Positions 49,180 to 60,739 of a stretch of DNA of 64,000 bases are shown here, one piece after another (position 1 is the stretch's first letter; every line of letters starts with the position of its first letter). The stretch comes from Endomychus coccineus. Its lineage: Eukaryota; Arthropoda; Insecta; Coleoptera; Endomychidae. Position numbers and translations under genes: made by a program. Below the pieces are notes generated by a model. It did no database searches, was not told the origin of the DNA, and was given only the letters and a program-made list of their open reading frames with translations. Where the stretch lies: assembly GCA_958510875.1 (NCBI GenBank), contig OY294067.1, positions 259,409,736 through 259,473,735 on the forward strand, read 5' to 3'.

Positions 49180-50146
49180 ATTCAGAATCCCCATATTATC
49201 ATAATTTCAGGCCTTGAAAAATAATCCGGTTTTACAGAACTGTGTTCAGTGAGATAGATGGGACGCCGCGTTGGTAATATCAATTTATGGTTGATAGTAG
49301 TGTAGTAGCAACCTAGCAACTAATATTGTTGAGACTTTTATGTCAAATATAGATAATCTGAATGTATAGATCAACAATTGCAAGAGATAATTTCAGTTTT
49401 CTATGCTTTGAATCAGGAATATGAATATAGGCAAATGAATAATAATTCTAGCTCATTAAAATTGTACATCAAGCTTTTTCGCTAATCGTGGAATGATTGG
49501 CATTTAGAATCGAAATTGTATTAAGTTACAAGTTGAAGGTTAGATAATATTAAGAAACCACAAGCCTCACCACATCGTTCTTCATTCTATAACACTCAAA
49601 GCATCTTATTATGTTCCACATACAGGAACAAATGACCACATATGGTTCACGACGCTACCGCTATAATAATTTCCTAGCTGTATCATGAGATATCGTTGTT
49701 TGATGGAGGAATCACGAATCCAAACCAGTTCAATAGGAAATTATTCATACGGATATTCAGTAGCAATGGGCAATAGATACGCAGATAACATTAATCTGGA
49801 AAGTAATAAATAGTGGTAATAATTATTGCTGTAGGTGCAAGTCGTGGTAATTATATATTCGGGGTGGTCTATTTCAAAACAAGTGGTAATTAATCATTAA
49901 AATCTATATGGAACATCTCATACAATCTTTCTCAATTATTTACTTTCAAGCCATAAATAAAAATGTTACAAAGTCAAATTTGGAATACAATAGGTTGTAC
50001 TGCCGAAAATAAATAACGGATGATTATTCTTCCTATTGACAGAGCATAATGATTCTTAGATTAAAGGCGAACAATGAGAATGAATATCTCTATTCGAATC
50101 TTCAATTACTGTCAGCAGAAAATCTATGATAATTAATTAGGCGTTA

Positions 50147-50169
50147 CTGTTACATTTACGTAACAGTAG
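50147..50169. repeat. Perfect 9-bp hairpin
   Basis: TACTGTTAC and GTAACAGTA separated by a short spacer (ATTTAC-type). Confidence 0.6.
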
Positions 50170-50715
50170 AGAAAAGACCAAATAATAGTTATTTATGATA
50201 TAAGTGAGTTATAAGCTATATTAGCGCACGCATGCTAAATTTGCACAATAAGTCCCGTAGGACGAGTTGGGCAATCGCATAAGTACGTTAATAAAGAGTT
50301 ATCACTAAACTTCGGACTTATAGACAACAAAAATTGAGGAAAGAGGCGCTTATATAGACAGAGATTTTCATTGAAAAAGGCAGAAATCTTAACATATAGG
50401 CAACATAGAGGCCTTTAACACCATAATGAATTAATTATTAATAATAAGTTATTATTTATTATACAAAGTGAATTAACCTAACAAAAATAGATTTGCACAA
50501 CATAACATCAATAACATAATAACTAAATAATTATTAATTATTAATTAAACATTGTAACCACGTAAAACTTTATCAGTAATAGTCACAACTGAGTACTTTC
50601 CTATATTTTCTGATTTAAACCCTGTCTTCTATTCTACTTAAAATTAATTTATACATTCAAAATGAACGCTCTACATCAACAGTTGTAATAGTCGAGTCAA
50701 ATGGGTATTAAAACA

Positions 50716-51966
50716 GGCCGACTTACGAAAATCGAACGATATGGACCGATTTTGATGAAACAAAGTGTATTCAATTCGGAATGACGTCTAGAAAAAAGGT
50801 TACCGGTTAGTTTTTTGTGCAAATTTGTTATTATGTTTTTAACCGAAAAACACTTTCAATTTGCAGCGTGAATGCTCTATTAAAGCAATGTTTTATTTAT
50901 TGAACAATATGTATTTCAATTATTAAGAAAATGTTTCTGATAATATTCACTGAACCACAGAACAAAATAATTTTCACATAAAACGAATGAGAAATTTTAC
51001 TAATCTGAACAACAGCAGCATCCAACAGTAAGTGACACGTGGTGATCATTTATTATGTGTCTACATTACAATAGCAGCATGGTCCACGTATATGTTGTCG
51101 CGTCTTTATTTTGGGGGGATGGGAGGGAGGACCGGTTTAGATAAACAGCTGCTCTATAAAGCGGTGGATGCCATAGAGATCTTATTATATGATAGATGCT
51201 GTGTTATAGTATAGTATAGACTCCATAGTTTAAGAAAAATACCTACCTGCTACTCCCGCCCGGTTTTTATTACGTATATGTCCATAGTATATGTAAAAGA
51301 TGCTGTGTGGAATATAAAAAGACTGAGTAGAGAAGATAGAAAAAATTTTCAGATGAACGGGAATCCATTTCAAATTAAAAAATTAAAAATCAGAATTCGA
51401 TTTTGTTTTTGATTTAAATTAGTAACGACCCCCTTTTAACAAATTTTTAAACATTTAACATAAAAAAACAACCTCCACAACCCCTAACTGAGGATTTCTG
51501 GTTAGTTTTGATGAAAGTTTGGAAATTGTTCAATTTTTCGGTTAAAAAAATAATAACAAATTTGCACAAAAAACTAACCGGTAAGCTTTTTTCTAGACGC
51601 TGCTATTGTAATGTAGATACATAATAAATAATCACCACGTGTCATCACTTACTGTTGGATGCCGATGTTCAGATTAGTAAAATTTCTCATTCGTTTTATG
51701 TGAAAATTATTTTGTTCTGTGGTTCAGTGAATATTATCAGAAACATTTTCTTGATAATTCAAATACATATTGTTCAATAAATAAAACATTGCTTTGATAA
51801 AACATTCACGCTGCAAATTGAGAGTGTTTTTCGGCTAAAAACATAATAACAAATTTGCACAAAAAACTAACCGTTAAGATTTTTTCTAGACGTCATCCCG
51901 AATCGAATGCACTTTGTATCATCAAAATCGGTCCATATCGTTCGATTTTCGTTATAATAAGTCTAG
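50716..51966. mobile_element. Second foldback element with ~360-bp arms and an extra nested end
   Basis: The left arm (about 50716-51078) recurs reverse complemented at 51600-51966, including AAAATCGAACGATATGGACC at the tip and CTACATTACAATAGCAGC at the inner end. A third copy of a ~60-bp internal piece (TTTGCACAAAAAACTAACCG ... TTTTTTCTAGACG) at 51537-51599 abuts the inner end of the right arm, so the right side is partly duplicated. The ~460-bp centre (51079-51536) has no convincing ORF. Unrelated in sequence to the element at 28991-30137. A hAT fragment starts just outside it. Confidence 0.8.
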
Positions 51967-51984
51967 CTCAATTTGTAATTCTTC

Positions 51985-52470
51985 GGAAAATGTTCCATTG
52001 AAAAATCACGTGAAAACGAGAAGCCTTCATTCTTGTCAAAAACATATTTAATTTTTTTAGAAATTTATTGACCATTACTTCCAGGTGCTGATCTAATTTT
52101 TGACTTTAAATTATCTATTAATTTAACTGACTCACATAAATTTACCTCTTGTTTTTCTAATAATGTAGTTGTGATAACTATCAATTTATAATGCGTGTTG
52201 CTGTTTCAATTTCGGATTTTTAAATATTTTTTTTGCTTCTCGAATTGCCTAGCTAATATCATCATCAAATTCTGACATTACTGATTCCATTTCATTGCAG
52301 TGTTCAAAGTAAAAGAAAACTGTTTCGAGCCACGTTCCCCACCTTGTAATTACTGGATTAGGTGGCAAAGGGATACCGGGAAGTCTTTCTTTATATATCT
52401 GCACCCTCAACGGAGCCTTTAAGAGGCCTTTTCTCATGAAATTTATAAAATCATTCACCAATGGAAACAG
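51985..52470 (-). pseudogene. hAT transposase fragment
   Basis: Minus strand: INFMRKGLLKAPLRVQIYKE, PGIPLPPNPVITRWGTWLET, VFFYFEHCNEMESVMSEFDD, a stop, AIREAKKIFKNPKLK, and after a shift ESVKLIDNLKSKI and ISKKIKYVFDKNEGF. The order (linker, TRWGTW, tail of the central domain) is that of a hAT transposase different from the one in 25749-27680. No ends visible; both the N-terminus and the dimerisation domain are missing. Confidence 0.8.
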
Positions 52471-52599
52471 AATTCCTATTAATAATTCGATTACCCCGTG
52501 GGCGACACAAGTGCAATGAATTAAATTGGGATAAAAAAATCATTAAATTAACAGCAGCTTTCAACATATATGCCGTAAGCATGCTGAAAGCATTAAAAC

Positions 52600-53136
52600 T
52601 AACTAAAACACGAATAGTCACCAATAATGGTTTTCCGGTAGATCAAATAATTAAACTAATAAATCGCAAACAACAACAATTAACTTTTTATAAAATTTAT
52701 CCGCGTATAAAACACATAGATGTATCCACTAAATTCATCTCTTTGACATATTTTGGTCTAGTAAGCGAACATATTGCTAACATTTTATCACGCCATACTT
52801 TTAAAATCAGTTTCAAACATCAAAATAAACTTTGCCATTTTATGTACAACGCCAAAGACAAAACCAATAAGCAAACCTGCAGCTTATAAGATAATTTGCC
52901 CAGAACGTGATGACTTTTATATAGGTAGAACTTGTCGTAATTTCAAATTAAGATACAAAGAACATTTTCGCTCATTTAGACTCAACAATACAGAGTCAAC
53001 CTATGCTAACCATTTTTTACAAACTGGTCATAATTTCCCTAATTTAAATAGCCTAAGGATTTTACATAACCAAACCAGAGGTTTTAAGTTGGATACATTA
53101 GAATCAATAGAGATTTATGAAGGTGTCAAAAACTAA
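52600..53136 (+). pseudogene. Penelope-like element, linker and GIY-YIG endonuclease
   Basis: Frame 1 (to 52888) reads GFPVDQIIKLINRKQ, STKFISLTYFGLVSEHIANI and SRHTFKISFKHQNKLCHF, then shifts frame at about 52870. Frame 2 carries the endonuclease AAYKIICPERDDFYIGRTCR (KI...FYIG core), NFKLRYKEHFRSFRL, HFLQTGHNFPNLNSLRILHN, GFKLDTLESIEIYEGVKN and stops at 53136. The endonuclease is nearly intact; RT is missing upstream, replaced by the hAT fragment. Closest match in the window is 21340-22395. Confidence 0.9.
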
Positions 53137-53535
53137 TAAAAATATCCTCAATATGATCAGTTAGACCTATATCAAAGTGATCTTTTCATGTCTCTTTCAA
53201 ACCGTTCTTAAAATAATTCTTAGAATATTAAATTATAGTCACACTAATTCACAAATTGTTTACTATGTAATATTGTACTTTCCTAGGATCTACCTGTTCT
53301 GGAATTTCCGTTGATCCCTTAACCTCAACCCTACTTTACTCTAATCTATTTATACTTGAACTGTTTCATTGATTTCTTCATAATTTTCTATTTGTTTGAT
53401 AATGGCACTTCGGTGTTGAAACTATAGTTACGTTTTCACGTTATTATTGATAAAAGTGGTATAAAAACATAGTAGTTTTTCTTTCATATAATCAAAATGA
53501 TAAATTACCATAAAGTAACGGCTTTCACCATCGAT
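53137..53535 (+). mobile_element. 3' end of the PLE with a UUCG stem-loop
   Basis: After the stop, the UTR contains TTTGATAATGGCACTTCGGT..GAAAC at 53395-53422 (stem GGCAC/GTGTT around a TTCG loop). It then runs through GGTATAAAAACA to CCATAAAGTAACGGCTTTCA. The same block is found reverse complemented at 61857-61920 and a related one at 62056-62205, so this is a conserved terminal sequence of the subfamily. Confidence 0.7.
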
Positions 53536-53539
53536 GTTT

Positions 53540-53984
53540 TCATTAAAACTATTTTATTGACTGGTATAGTATTGGGTAAGAAGAGGTTTGTTAAACTATC
53601 TTGTACAAATCTACTTAATGTTGAATTGTTTCGTTTTTTCTAATTCTTTAACGGCAGCTACTTAAATAAGGTTTGCTTGAAAAGTTTTCGTTCAAAATTC
53701 CAATCATAAAATAAGCTATATATCTGCCGCATACATCTGTCGTTTCATCAACGATAATTTACAAAAAATTTCACTCTAACTCCCGTTTAATTTTTGAAAT
53801 AAATTCCACATAGTCCATAGTTGTCCAATTAAGAAAATTTCAAAAGACATAATAAAATTACATGGAAAATTGTGTTGCATGCAAGAATAAAATGCCAAGT
53901 ATCTCGAAGTATATAAAAGCAAGAATCTCGAAAATGATATCTGCATCAATTTATTCACATTTTGCTCTACCTTATCATTTGAAG
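53540..53984. other. No gene recognised
   Basis: AT-rich. Confidence 0.45.
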
Positions 53985-54015
53985 TACAGTGCAGTCGCGA
54001 TAACGTGAACGCAAA
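53985..54015 (+). mobile_element. Possible solo pogo/Tigger-type terminal repeat
   Basis: TA followed by CAGTGCAGTCGCGATAACGT resembles the CAGT.CAGTCGCGAT-type ends of pogo/Tigger elements. No opposite end found nearby, so this is a solo end or coincidence. Confidence 0.3.
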
Positions 54016-54019
54016 AGAA

Positions 54020-55085
54020 CCTGTGTTGTTCATACTACTGATGGCGAAATGAATATTAGCTCCAGTTCAAATTTATAAAATTGAGAATGGTGTATCAAAA
54101 TTTAACGTAATTTTGGTTTGCGTCTTCTTACAAAAGTTTTGAAATCACCGCTTTCTAGTGGATATTTTCAAGACATGAAATTGCTGACAGTATATTCTGC
54201 TCAATCCGCTGACTACAAACTTAAGTGTGGCGTCATGAACAAAAGGCGGTTTAGTTTTGAGTATGACAGGTAATGAATATTAGAATTTAACAGAATTTCA
54301 CCTGTTCATTGTAGAAAATTATATCTTACACCTGTTCCTCGGGTGTCCTTGTACCATTGGAAAGTATTTTACATGGGAATAACCGTGTTATGACTGGATA
54401 AAGTGTGTTCTAAAATGCCATCCGTAGTGAATGTTTATGTTAAAAATCAAAATTTCATTCTTTATCGGAAAAGATTGCACTGCAGACGACTTGCAAGGAA
54501 CGGTATTTTGATATTCTGTAAATACTATGATTTTACCATCACTTTTATATATAATTAGTTCAGTCCAAACGCATACAAGTATTCAAGAAATTCAAATGTA
54601 TTAATTTTGCCGCATCCAACAACTATAGAGACAGTTTCCAATTTAAACGATTTGAGCGATCCGATAGTTGGTGAAAGACAAATGTTCCTTACATTCTTAC
54701 ATACGCCCAAAATCAATTCGAATTTTCAATTAAAAACTAAAATAACATGATACTTTTATTTGATGAGATCCGTATTAAGCCATTTTTGAATTATAAACTC
54801 GGAAATATCATTGGTAACGCTTGCAAATAACACGTTACTTGCAACAACAGCATATGTGTTTATGATTGTTAGTGTTAATGTCAATTATTTCGAAATTAGA
54901 ACAAATTAGATACAATAGATTCTGTATTATAACTGACTATAATGTACTCAAGAGCAAAGTCATGAACAATTTTTCTAAACAGAAAAAGTGAAGCATCGTG
55001 TGTCATTTTATCTTTCGGTATCGATTCGTTTCTCAAATGTATAAGGAATAATTGGCTAAATTCAAAACTCAATCAAATTATGCAC
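54020..55085. other. No gene recognised
   Basis: AT-rich; no frames with motifs. Confidence 0.45.
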
Positions 55086-55141
55086 TATCCCAACCTTGAC
55101 GCGGGAGGAGAGGACATTGTCTCATTTCAGGCTTTTAAAAA

Positions 55142-55650
55142 ATGAGTGTACTAGAACATGATAAATTGTTAAAATTGAGATATTCTTTGAATTTGAGAGC
55201 ACGCTATCTTACAAATTTGGAAAGTCTAACTGTTAAAGTAGCCCTTAAAGTATTCAATAATTATGTTGTACAAGCTCTTCTTCAAGCTGGTTCGAAATAT
55301 ATAGCATTGATGAAAAATAATGAATGTGAAAACTATCCTCAAAAAGCAACGATTGAGGGACATTTTCCAGGAACCTATCGTCAAAGGTAACTTGGAGTAT
55401 GGTTCGAAAATCGAATTTTGAAGAAATTTATTAAATTGGTTAGATACGTGGAAGTATAGTTCGGCTTTGAATGAATTAACAACACCAATATACTACAGAG
55501 AGTTAAAAAAAAATCATGTTCTTCAATTACTGACTTGTTCAGACCTCCGCGTGTTCACGATATTGCGACTGCACTGTATTTCATCAAAACCATTCCTCAG
55601 ACCAAGTCCAAGTAGGTCTAATGAACAGCTTATTTCACAACGTTATCAAT
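55142..55650 (+). pseudogene. Probable P-element/THAP9-like transposase fragment
   Basis: KLLKLRYSLNLRARYLTNLE followed by SLTVKVALKVFNNYVVQALL resembles the P-type transposase segment in which a KLT..H / M.V..A.QVF...V..AL pattern is followed by a short linker and a W-rich part. In shifted frames NLLNWLDTWKYSSALNELTT follows (about 55410-55490). The family assignment is from pattern only. Both ends are missing. The plus frame at 55801-56130 (109 codons) may be a continuation but has no motif. Confidence 0.4.
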
Positions 55651-56134
55651 AAAATATAAAACTGTAACTATAATTGATGAGCTAGCTATATCTAAATTGT
55701 TTTAAAATTTCGTTGCAAACCAGTTTTTCATAAAAAAAACTCGTTGGAATACCAACTACAAAAGAGGAAGAATATATAGGTAGGTACTATACAGATTGAA
55801 TTGAAATGTTTTATTTTGCTTTTCAATTGGAGATCACAAAATGATAGATACTTTTCTGTTTCAGGCTGCTGTAGGGCTTTCAATTATTTTTTTAATAATA
55901 AAACTAAATTAGTTCCTGAACCTGACAGTATATCATTTCCTTTCGTGTACTTACAAACCAGTACTCATGTGTCTTACTTTGGCAGAAACATAAATATTTT
56001 TTCTATTAACATGAGAGACAAACTACTCCGAAGAATTTATGTTCTCGCCAACACTGCTGTCAATATGACAATGAAGTGCCCAGTTGTAACAATACTTATA
56101 ATTATATTTCGAAACTATTCACTTTTTTAATGAG

Positions 56135-56700
56135 ATATTGAAAATCATATGCGCGTTATACGCATTCTGATGCAAATGAATACAGAGAACAACTACCTTC
56201 TCAAATTCTAAAGTGTTAGATGATTGTAGGTTTTCTCTCATGAATAAAAATTATCTTATATGATTGCATGCCTTGTTGAAAAAAGACATGTCGGGTTTAA
56301 GGCAATAAATAATCAAATTGACGTATTTATTGCTTCCTTAATTCCAATGATAGTTTGAAGCTATCTCTTCAAATCAGTAGCTACGGATTATCGGATGCTC
56401 TGCTATTGATAATTTCATTATCATACATTTCTTGTGAAGAATATCATGGATACATTTCACTAACTCAGGTGTGATCATTTCAAAAAGACGAGGAATTATT
56501 ATGTAAATTCATGATACGACGCCGGATCGAGGTCAGCCGTTGTTGTCAGGTTGAGCAGGTTTTCATGGTTTTTGAATACAAATACCCATTTGAAGTTATA
56601 AACAAATTTAGGTGTTCTTCACTTATCATATCAAACGCTACAAATTATTTGTAATTTGAAATTTTAAAAGTCATTCACAAACTGTTCTGCTTGCATCGAA
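56135..56700. other. No gene recognised
   Basis: AT-rich up to the mariner TIR. Confidence 0.45.
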
Positions 56701-56707
56701 TCCAAAT

Positions 56708-58398
56708 TCAGTACTCGAACTGCGTGGCCAAAATAAAACCGAAGATTCTTTGATTCGGAAAAAAGTTGATAAGCCTTTTTACTTTCGCAGAGAAACTGGA
56801 CGCAGACGGACAAGAAGGACGTTAGAGCTCGAAGAAGCGATACTGGAAGCGGTTGAAACTGAACCTGGGATAAGCACACTACGTTTGGGACTTCGTATGG
56901 GAGCCTCAAAATCATTAGTTCATAATGTACTGAAAGAAGAACTGTTGTATCCCTATCATATTAAAACAGCTCATGACTTATTGCCCATGGATCCAGGTCA
57001 TCGGCTAGATTTCTGTCGGCTTATTGTCCAAAGACAAAACGCAAACCCCAATTTTTGTAGAAGAATTCTGTTCACGGACGAAGATACTTTCACGAGATGT
57101 GGTCTTTTTAACCTCCATAATGAACATTTCTATGCTGATGAAAATCCTCATGAAACGGAAGTTACATATTTCCAGAATCAAACTAAAATCAATGTTTGGG
57201 TTGGAATTGTGGATAACTTTATTATTGGCCCTACCGTTATACCCGATCGATTGAACGGGGAGAACTACTTGAACTTTTTGAAACAAAGGCTACTAACTGT
57301 TGGAAGACTTGCCCTTACACATTTGTCGTGGCCTGGTTTATCCATGATGGTGCACCTCCTCATTTCACATTAGCTGTGAGGCGACGTTTTGAATACGGAA
57401 TATCCAGATCGCTGGATAGGTAGAGGACAAGATGCACCAGTGAACTGGCCGGCCCGCTCCCCTGATTTGGCGCCCTGCGACTTCTTTCTATGGGCCGCTT
57501 TGAAGTCGAAAGTTTATGCAGCTACAGTAAACACACGAGAGGAATTGTTGCAACGAATTAATCATGAAGCGGATTTATTGAAGAATGATCCTGAAGTACT
57601 AGCCAGAGTTCAATCCAATTTCTTGAAACGAATTAATTTGTGTATTCAGGAAAATGGGCAACATTATGAACAATTGATGCCTTAGCGATTTCTCAAAAAG
57701 TTTTGTTGTTTCTTTTATATTAGCATTTGTTTTTCCTAAATAATCACATCGTTTCCCCATTTCTATTGTTTTTATTATTCGTGTTTTATCGAGATATTAA
57801 CCATTTCAGTGTTAGTGAAATTTTGAGCCATAATTTTATAAAATTTTTACGGAAAGCAAAGTAAAAACTGACTGTTTTGAGAATAAATTCTCCAAATGCC
57901 AAAATGACATTAGAAAAGCAAAGGCAACTAAGGTATTTTAATCAAGTAAAATTAGTAAGCCAAAATTGCAGAGACTCGAAAATTATTTTTTTCAAGCTAA
58001 TCCGTTGATTTTATCAAAATTTTCTGAGAGTAAGAAAAGTTTTCAAATTTGATAAGCTATCTACATAAAAAATATAGAGTGAATAACATTGACCACAAAA
58101 AAGTTCTGGACACTTTTCCCGTTACATCCTCAAGTTTGAGCCATTTCTATGGTCTCTAAGGCTCTATGCTCCGCTCTCAAAAACGTCTATTATTGACAGT
58201 AACTCACCTGCCAAATATTGTAAAAGTCCTTCATCACGTTCTCAAGTTATACCGAAAAAACAAAATTATTTCTGCAACTTTGAAGCCCTCTACCGGCTAA
58301 ACAAGACACTTGAGGCAAAAGTAAAAAGGCTCATCAAATTTTTTTCGAATCAAAGAATCTTCGGTTTTATTTTAGCCACGCAGTTCGAGGACACCCTG
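56708..58398 (+). mobile_element. Mariner-type element with ~80-bp TIRs
   Basis: The left end (56714 on: CTCGAACTGCGTGGCCAAAA, TAAAACCGAAGATTCTTTGA, ... AAGCCTTTTTACTTT) is repeated inverted at 58314-58398. The right end finishes ...GGACACCCTG|TA, i.e. the element starts CAGGGTGTCC on that side with TA next to it; the left tip has lost this (TTCAGTACTCG instead). About 1.7 kb, carrying a transposase and ~620 bp of 3' non-coding DNA. Confidence 0.85.
56750..57685 (+). pseudogene. Mariner transposase (DUF4817-type group), N-terminal deletion and frameshifts
   Basis: The frame emerges from inside the TIR and enters RRETGRRRTRRTLELEEAIL, so the first ~60-residue helix-turn-helix is deleted. The second HTH (LRLGLRMGASKSLVHNVL) is followed by the first catalytic Asp in RRILFTDEDTFTRCG and VWVGIVDNFIIGP. 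Around 57300-57380 two frame changes occur: the second Asp lies in WFIHDGAPPHFTLAVRRR in a different frame. The rest (57389-57685) contains WPARSPDLAPCDFFLWAALK with the third Asp and the normal C-terminus NGQHYEQLMP. All three catalytic positions are still readable, but the protein cannot be made in one frame. Confidence 0.92.
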
Positions 58399-58399
58399 T

Positions 58400-59235
58400 A
58401 TATTTCTGTATTAAATGACACAAATACTGTGAATGCCAGAAGGATGTATTTTTCAGAAAGTTCAAGAAGGTTACAAAATGCTTTTTGAGAATTAATTTGA
58501 TTGATTATTAAAATAAAACTGATCCTACACTTGAAAGATTTAGATAAAGATATGGAAACTTAAATTTTCAGCTTCAAGTCAATCTTATTAATCCATGTTG
58601 TGATCTTAAAGTAAACATTATTATTTATGGAAACAAACACTCAAAATAATCCATCATTAAAATATTCAAATCAATGCATGATTTTCAAATCTACTTTCGA
58701 TAATCTCATTGCTACTATATCAGTAGGATGAATACAATACTCAACAAATAGAAACCATACAACTTGACCTTATGACCTTTAATATTAATCATCTCTGATC
58801 AAGTGGACGTGTATTTTCTGTTGCATATTTATAGTGATATAGATAAGGGTAAATTTTGTAAACAAAAAAAGAACTTACTTTCGTAACCAAATAAAAACAC
58901 ATTACCTACGGTATTGAATTTACACTTTAGTTGAACGAAAACCGAGTGGATGTTGAAAGAAATCATTTTGATAACATCTTGCACATATTTCACATAACAT
59001 AAACGATATAAAAAATAAAACTGTTCTCATAACTAAGAATTTCAACACAGGTATCGAAAATTAACTTCAGAAGAGGAAGTCCATAACATTTATTTGTATT
59101 GAATTTGCGGTTGTGAGTAAAATTGCTCTTTAAGTTGGGATTATAGCACAAGCGCATCAAAATAATAAATTTTATTTCACTGCCTTAAACACTGTAATTC
59201 TTTTACATTAACAGTGTAAGTGTGGGTTTGAAATG
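58400..59235. other. No gene recognised
   Basis: AT-rich between the mariner and the Tc1 relic. Confidence 0.45.
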
Positions 59236-59239
59236 ACTT

Positions 59240-60150
59240 TCAACGGTGAACAGAGATCATATAGTGACACTTATTGAAATGGAACAATTTCAAAGAGTAC
59301 AATTGTTATCAATCAAAGATGTATCGAGAATCTATAGGCACTACCATAAAAACGGGGAAATCGTCCAAGAAAACCTCTCTATCTCCTTACAATCCCAATC
59401 AGGATCTATTTATTGTTCAATTAGGTGGTACAATCCTGACTATCATAGCCGAAGCCATCAGACGCATCGATATCAACTGACTGGACAAACCTTCAGGAGA
59501 TGACTCATGAACCCAATTGAATTTAAGGAGCAGTAGACTTTAAGACTTGAAACTTACAAATGTCAACTAGGTAACTCGCTTTAATCGGTGGTGTGAACAT
59601 CTGGGGTTTGGATCAATGGCAGAATGTCTTGTTTTCTGATGAACTCAGAGTTGATTTAGTTTTGGACGATAGGTATATGCTTGGAGTGTTGCAGAGAGTC
59701 AATATAGAGCCACCAATTACCTATAATAGTTTCCCTATTTTTAGGCGGTAGTGTGGGATGTTTGGACGCTCTTACTCTGATTCATAGCCACATCGCGTGT
59801 CCGGTATACATAGATTCTGTGTTAGACAATGTTGTTCGCTCATTGAGAGGCCCTGTAGGTGAACATTTTTGGTTCATGGACGAAAACGCGACTAACGTGC
59901 GCAATGGTGAGTTGACTTTAAGAAAACCAATAATATAGTAGGTTCATACTGTCCATAGAGGCCACCGAGGCTCCAGATCTAAATGCAATCGATTGAAAAA
60001 TGAGTACGGCCCTTCCATACTTCATTCAGGATTTGGAAGCTTATGAACAATCTTATAGGAAGGATTCATTGGAAAATAGAAGCTTGCATGAGCACAGGAG
60101 GAGGATCAAATGAATATTATTTCTCGTTCATGAAACTTTTCATCTAATAA
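59240..60150 (+). pseudogene. Tc1-type transposase relic
   Basis: Plus-strand pieces: an N-terminal HTH-like stretch (DVSRIYRHYHKNGEIVQENL). Near 59620-59650 comes QNVLFSDELRVDL (first catalytic Asp). LIHSHIACPVYIDSVLDNVV and HFWFMDENATNVRN (second Asp, about 59860-59900) follow, and in shifted frames APDLNAIDWKNEYG (the PDLNPIE motif, Glu changed to Asp). IEACMSTGGG and a C-terminus come last. Many stops; TIRs not identified. The full family length is about 340 residues. It lies in what would be an intron or the 3' side of the exon candidates at 60497-60901. Confidence 0.75.
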
Positions 60151-60159
60151 AAATTCAAT

Positions 60160-60495
60160 TACCCCAGAGATCAAATTTTGTAATTTTTGCAGATTAGTTT
60201 ATTCCATGTTGTATTTTGGTGTTACTTACTCTGTTTCATGCTTTATTTAGTTGCAATTTGAAAAATTTAATTTAAAAGTGTTTAATTTTCTTAACCATGT
60301 TTATTCTGGAAAATATTCATGGGTTTTTGTTTAATAATTTGAATGAATCAAGTAATATGTTACGAGTAGGTATATCCAGCAATGTTATGGATTCCTCAAA
60401 TTTAATTGAAATAAATTGATAATTTCCCACAATAAGATGTATGTAGCTTCCAAATATATGACCTAAGAAGAACTAGAACTAGAAATGATTACTAA
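60160..60495. other. No gene recognised
   Basis: AT-rich; possibly intronic. Confidence 0.4.
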
Positions 60496-60496
60496 C

Positions 60497-60557
60497 CTCC
60501 ATGTCCAACCAATTCCACATGTTGGTGATACACACTAATATGTAGCACTACGAAAAT
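60497..60557 (-). CDS. Candidate internal exon of an unidentified host gene
   Basis: The minus strand has an acceptor TTTTATTTCAG ending at 60558 and a donor GGACATGGAG|GTTAGT at 60497/60496. The 61 bases are open as IFVVLHISVYHQHVELVGHG if entered in phase 0. Joined to the upstream exon using the donor AAT|GTAATC (exon end 60740), the frame stays open. With the stronger donor TTTG|GTAATG (exon end 60745) it would hit a stop at once. The hydrophobic character suggests a membrane or core-protein segment. Protein not identified. Confidence 0.4.
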
Positions 60558-60739
60558 CTGAAATAAAATATTCTTATCAGTATTATTTCATTCAATTGAT
60601 GTCATTTGGAAATTGATATAAACAGAAAATCATCAAATTTTTCTTGAAATTAAGTTGTGATGGGATGTGATTATTCAAACAAGGTCATGTTGAGGATGTA
60701 TGGGAATGAATAGATAGTTGTGGGTGATAGTTTGATTAC

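Larger units (their letters stand above)
48425..50710. other. No gene recognised; small hairpins and a PLE-related piece
   Basis: 48858-48902 (AATCAGCCATTACGTGATGA ... CATTCTAAACTT) is repeated with few changes at 62263-62306 and is probably a PLE end piece. Two perfect hairpins lie at 49148-49179 and 50147-50169. Otherwise AT-rich. Confidence 0.45.
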
